Source: an uncultured Planctomycetaceae bacterium (GTDB taxonomy: Bacteria; Planctomycetota; Planctomycetia; Planctomycetales; Planctomycetaceae). Taken from it: a stretch of 7,660 bases of DNA. The notes beneath the pieces were generated by a model that saw nothing but the letters and a program-made list of their open reading frames with translations, was not told where the DNA came from and did no database searches. Within the stretch, counting starts at the first letter, position 1; every line of letters begins with the position of its first letter. Location: contig CAIJTL010000529.1 of assembly GCA_903823545.1 (NCBI GenBank), positions 1 to 7,660 of the forward strand. The letters run 5' to 3'. Positions 5,655 through 7,660 of this stretch are shown here, in pieces. The position numbers were made by a program, and so were the translations under genes.

Positions 5655-5690
5655 TGACGCGAAACAACACGTTACAAGAGCGCCGCGTCA
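5655..5690. repeat. spaced inverted repeat between the ammonia-lyase and DUF1028 genes
   Basis: TGACGCG (5655-5661) and CGCGTCA (5684-5690) are perfect inverted copies separated by 22 bases. They lie 34 bases beyond the ammonia-lyase stop and 79 bases before the DUF1028 start. The geometry would suit a two-half-site operator for the DUF1028 gene or a weak transcript-end stem. I could not support a -35/-10 promoter here. Confidence 0.35.
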
Positions 5691-5724
5691 TTGCCTGCCA
5701 AGCATTGTACTCCTTCGACGCCGG

Positions 5725-7660
5725 TCAAATCTTGAGTCCGTTTAAGAGACGAACGGTCTCATCTGCGGCGGCGACGGGGGGCATTGCGGTAACGGCAATA
5801 CCGGAAACAACCTTGGTCAGATTATGGTCAACCTTTCCCGGCGTGCTCCAAACGGCCCCTTGAGTTGCGGTGAGATAGACCGAGAACGTGTGGTGGCCGG
5901 TTCCGGGGCGTTCGCCGATGACGTGAATCAAGACGCGTCGACCGACTTGTTTAGCAAAAAGCTGCTCGCCGATGCGATACCCCGCACGAACACGGCCAGA
6001 CGTCATCATGAGCACTTCCGGAGCGGGCTGATAACCGTGCTTCAACAACTGCTCGCGTAGTTCCTTGAGGAACGGTTGCAAGTGTCCTGAGTCCATGATC
6101 GCCAGTGCGTTCAATCCGTCCGAGACCAAGACTTGAACGTCAAAGCGTCCGTCGTGTTGTTTTCGAAGCTGATCAATCACTTGGACCGATCCATCGCTCA
6201 GCTTTTCGCCGGATTCGGGGTGCAGAATGTAGTCCGTACGATCGGCGGACTGAGTTGTCATGGGTATGACATTCGGCGAATGGGCGATGAAGTCGGGCTT
6301 GAGTTCAGTCCACAAGCACTCCTTCGCGTCGGAATAAATCCTGCGGATATCTCGATCTGTGCTGGCCTCTAATTGCGAGGATTTCGCACCGAAGCCCGAC
6401 GCCACGAATAGACCACGCGACCGAACCTCAGCCAATTGTTGACGTCCTTCGGCCATCACCTCCGCGTCGGGCCGAGCGTCCCCCTTCTTGCGACGGTACT
6501 TCAGATAGACCCACACCGGATCGCCAAAGTGGCTTGTCGGTTGACCATTGGCGTCGATCACTTCGAGCGATTGGAAGAATTGCCACATGCGATCGTTGAC
6601 TCGATAGCCAAACTTCTCCCGCAATCGCACGTGATCTTGATAGCCAGTGGTCAGATAACCGAGCATCGGATCGATCTTCGTTGGCAGTGCCATCAGATAC
6701 GCCGGATTCGCCGGCATGACTGATTCCAAACACCAGTCGAGATCATCTAGCGAAACCTCCATGTGCAACGTCGAGCAGACATCCAAGCCGATGCACAACC
6801 CGTGTAGCTTGCCCATGACGATGTCTTCCAAGCAACATCGCACAAGCTGCTCGCGCGTCCGAAAGACTTCGGGGCCAATGAAGCCCGCAACGTCATTCAC
6901 GTGGACCCAAGGTTGATGTGGACTGCCCGCTTGAGCCTGAGCGGCAGCCAATTGCTGTGTCAGTGCTCGCGCAAATCCGTACTTGCGAGCCTCATGCAGA
7001 ACCATGTCGTAACCGTGACTATGACCGTTTGTGAAATCGGCTCCTTGTCCCGTCTCAAAATACAGGCCGAACTTCCCCGTCCGTTGCGTTGTGTACTTCA
7101 GCATTTTCTCCAAGCTGAGATCGAAGGTCGCATTGGCCGAATCACTTCCAGCAATACTTTGGAACCAGAGCGCCGTGCTACCGGGCCACTTCGTCTCGAC
7201 TTCCGCCTGCACGTCGATGTGAGCCAACACGCAATGCGGCAGGACGTCTTGAATTCCAAACGTGACCAACACGTCTTGCAGCGTCACTTCGACCGCATGG
7301 ACCGAATTGGGATCGCTCGAAACCGGATTCGTCCCCAGCAGCACATCACCGACCGCATAGGCAAAGCCATCCAGCACCTGCCAACGAATGTCTTCCACAT
7401 TGTCCGTCGGCGAATTGGGCTGAATCCTCGCACCAAGATAGCCCTTCGCTCCGATACGACTCCCAGGCAACGAATTGAAAATCTTCGCGCCGACGGCAAT
7501 GAGCTCTGCGTTGCTCATCAGCTTCACGACGCACCCGATGACATCGCTGGCCAAACCAGGCATCAGCTTCTTGATCGCCACCTCGTCTTGAGTGACCAAG
7601 AACTCTTTGAGTTCACCCATCGTCAGCTTGCTCGCCGTTGCGGCGGCTTCGCGATTCAAA
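5725..7660 (-). CDS. eutB-eutC fusion: ethanolamine ammonia-lyase, EutB and EutC fused in one chain (5' end outside window)
   Basis: The frame is open to the right edge; the codon at 7657-7659 is TTG inside the gene, not a start, and comparison with E. coli EutB suggests about 80 residues are missing. Numbering from that codon, residues 1 to about 385 are EutB, the adenosylcobalamin-dependent TIM-barrel subunit that converts ethanolamine to acetaldehyde and ammonia. Residues matching E. coli R160, Q162, N193, E287 and D362 are all kept: R78 and Q80 in 'ARIQPN', N111 in 'GTNPV', E202 in 'YFETGQG', D293 in 'GLDVC'. Residues about 476-642 are EutC: 'DYILHPESGEKL', 'VLVSDGLNALAI', 'GYRIGEQL', 'VIGERPGTGHH', 'PPVAAADETVRLL'. 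Residues 386-475 match neither subunit as I know them. No EutA reactivase, EutH transporter, aldehyde dehydrogenase or microcompartment shell gene is visible. Family assignment is firm; substrate and role could differ from classical ethanolamine use. Confidence 0.9.
   Translation of the reverse strand, partial: LNREAAATASKLTMGELKEFLVTQDEVAIKKLMPGLASDVIGCVVKLMSNAELIAVGAKIFNSLPGSRIGAKGYLGARIQPNSPTDNVEDIRWQVLDGFAYAVGDVLLGTNPVSSDPNSVHAVEVTLQDVLVTFGIQDVLPHCVLAHIDVQAEVETKWPGSTALWFQSIAGSDSANATFDLSLEKMLKYTTQRTGKFGLYFETGQGADFTNGHSHGYDMVLHEARKYGFARALTQQLAAAQAQAGSPHQPWVHVNDVAGFIGPEVFRTREQLVRCCLEDIVMGKLHGLCIGLDVCSTLHMEVSLDDLDWCLESVMPANPAYLMALPTKIDPMLGYLTTGYQDHVRLREKFGYRVNDRMWQFFQSLEVIDANGQPTSHFGDPVWVYLKYRRKKGDARPDAEVMAEGRQQLAEVRSRGLFVASGFGAKSSQLEASTDRDIRRIYSDAKECLWTELKPDFIAHSPNVIPMTTQSADRTDYILHPESGEKLSDGSVQVIDQLRKQHDGRFDVQVLVSDGLNALAIMDSGHLQPFLKELREQLLKHGYQPAPEVLMMTSGRVRAGYRIGEQLFAKQVGRRVLIHVIGERPGTGHHTFSVYLTATQGAVWSTPGKVDHNLTKVVSGIAVTAMPPVAAADETVRLLNGLKI

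Noticed and set aside
5591..5724. Sigma-70-type promoter for the DUF1028 gene
   Set aside because: A TATATG-like box exists on the minus strand, but no acceptable -35 box sits at the right distance.
7657..7659. Possible TTG start for the ammonia-lyase at the window edge
   Set aside because: The EutB family has roughly 80 more residues before this point and the frame is still open at the edge, so the gene continues beyond the window.

Overview
The window looks like chromosomal DNA from a planctomycete or a close relative. This is an inference from gene content and style: moderately GC-rich sequence, secreted SGNH hydrolase and DUF1028 proteins, domain-fused membrane proteins, and an intergenic palindrome of a type I associate with such genomes. 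I see no rRNA, tRNA, CRISPR array, transposase or phage gene. Every gene looks intact except the two cut by the window edges, and no stretch longer than about 300 bases lacks a gene.

Left half, plus strand (1-3665): the end of a malate:quinone oxidoreductase gene is followed after 16 bases by a gene for a four-helix membrane domain fused to an SRPBCC ligand-binding domain. An ATGA overlap leads to a small four-helix membrane protein. About 100 bases later comes a 648-residue three-part fusion: an atypical NAD(P)-binding SDR domain, a DUF2867 domain and a C-terminal TspO/MBR domain. The close packing suggests an operon. SDR-DUF2867, SRPBCC and TspO proteins recur elsewhere near light- or oxidative-stress genes, so a membrane-associated small-molecule, tetrapyrrole or redox stress role is plausible but unproven.

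Right half, minus strand (3700-7660): reading leftwards from the right edge there is a single-chain ethanolamine ammonia-lyase (EutB fused to a shortened EutC, 5' end cut off), then an exported DUF1028 Ntn-hydrolase-like protein, then an exported SGNH/GDSL hydrolase. The spacers (149 and 238 bases) hold inverted repeats and probable transcription boundaries, so these three need not be one operon. The two halves converge at 3665/3700 with 34 bases between stop codons.

The points most worth a second look are the SDR-DUF2867-TspO fusion with its membrane-SRPBCC partner, the EutB-EutC fusion with an unusual junction, and a cluster of perfect hairpins inside the fusion gene where SDR meets DUF2867. 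I did not find clear evidence for a wholly new system.
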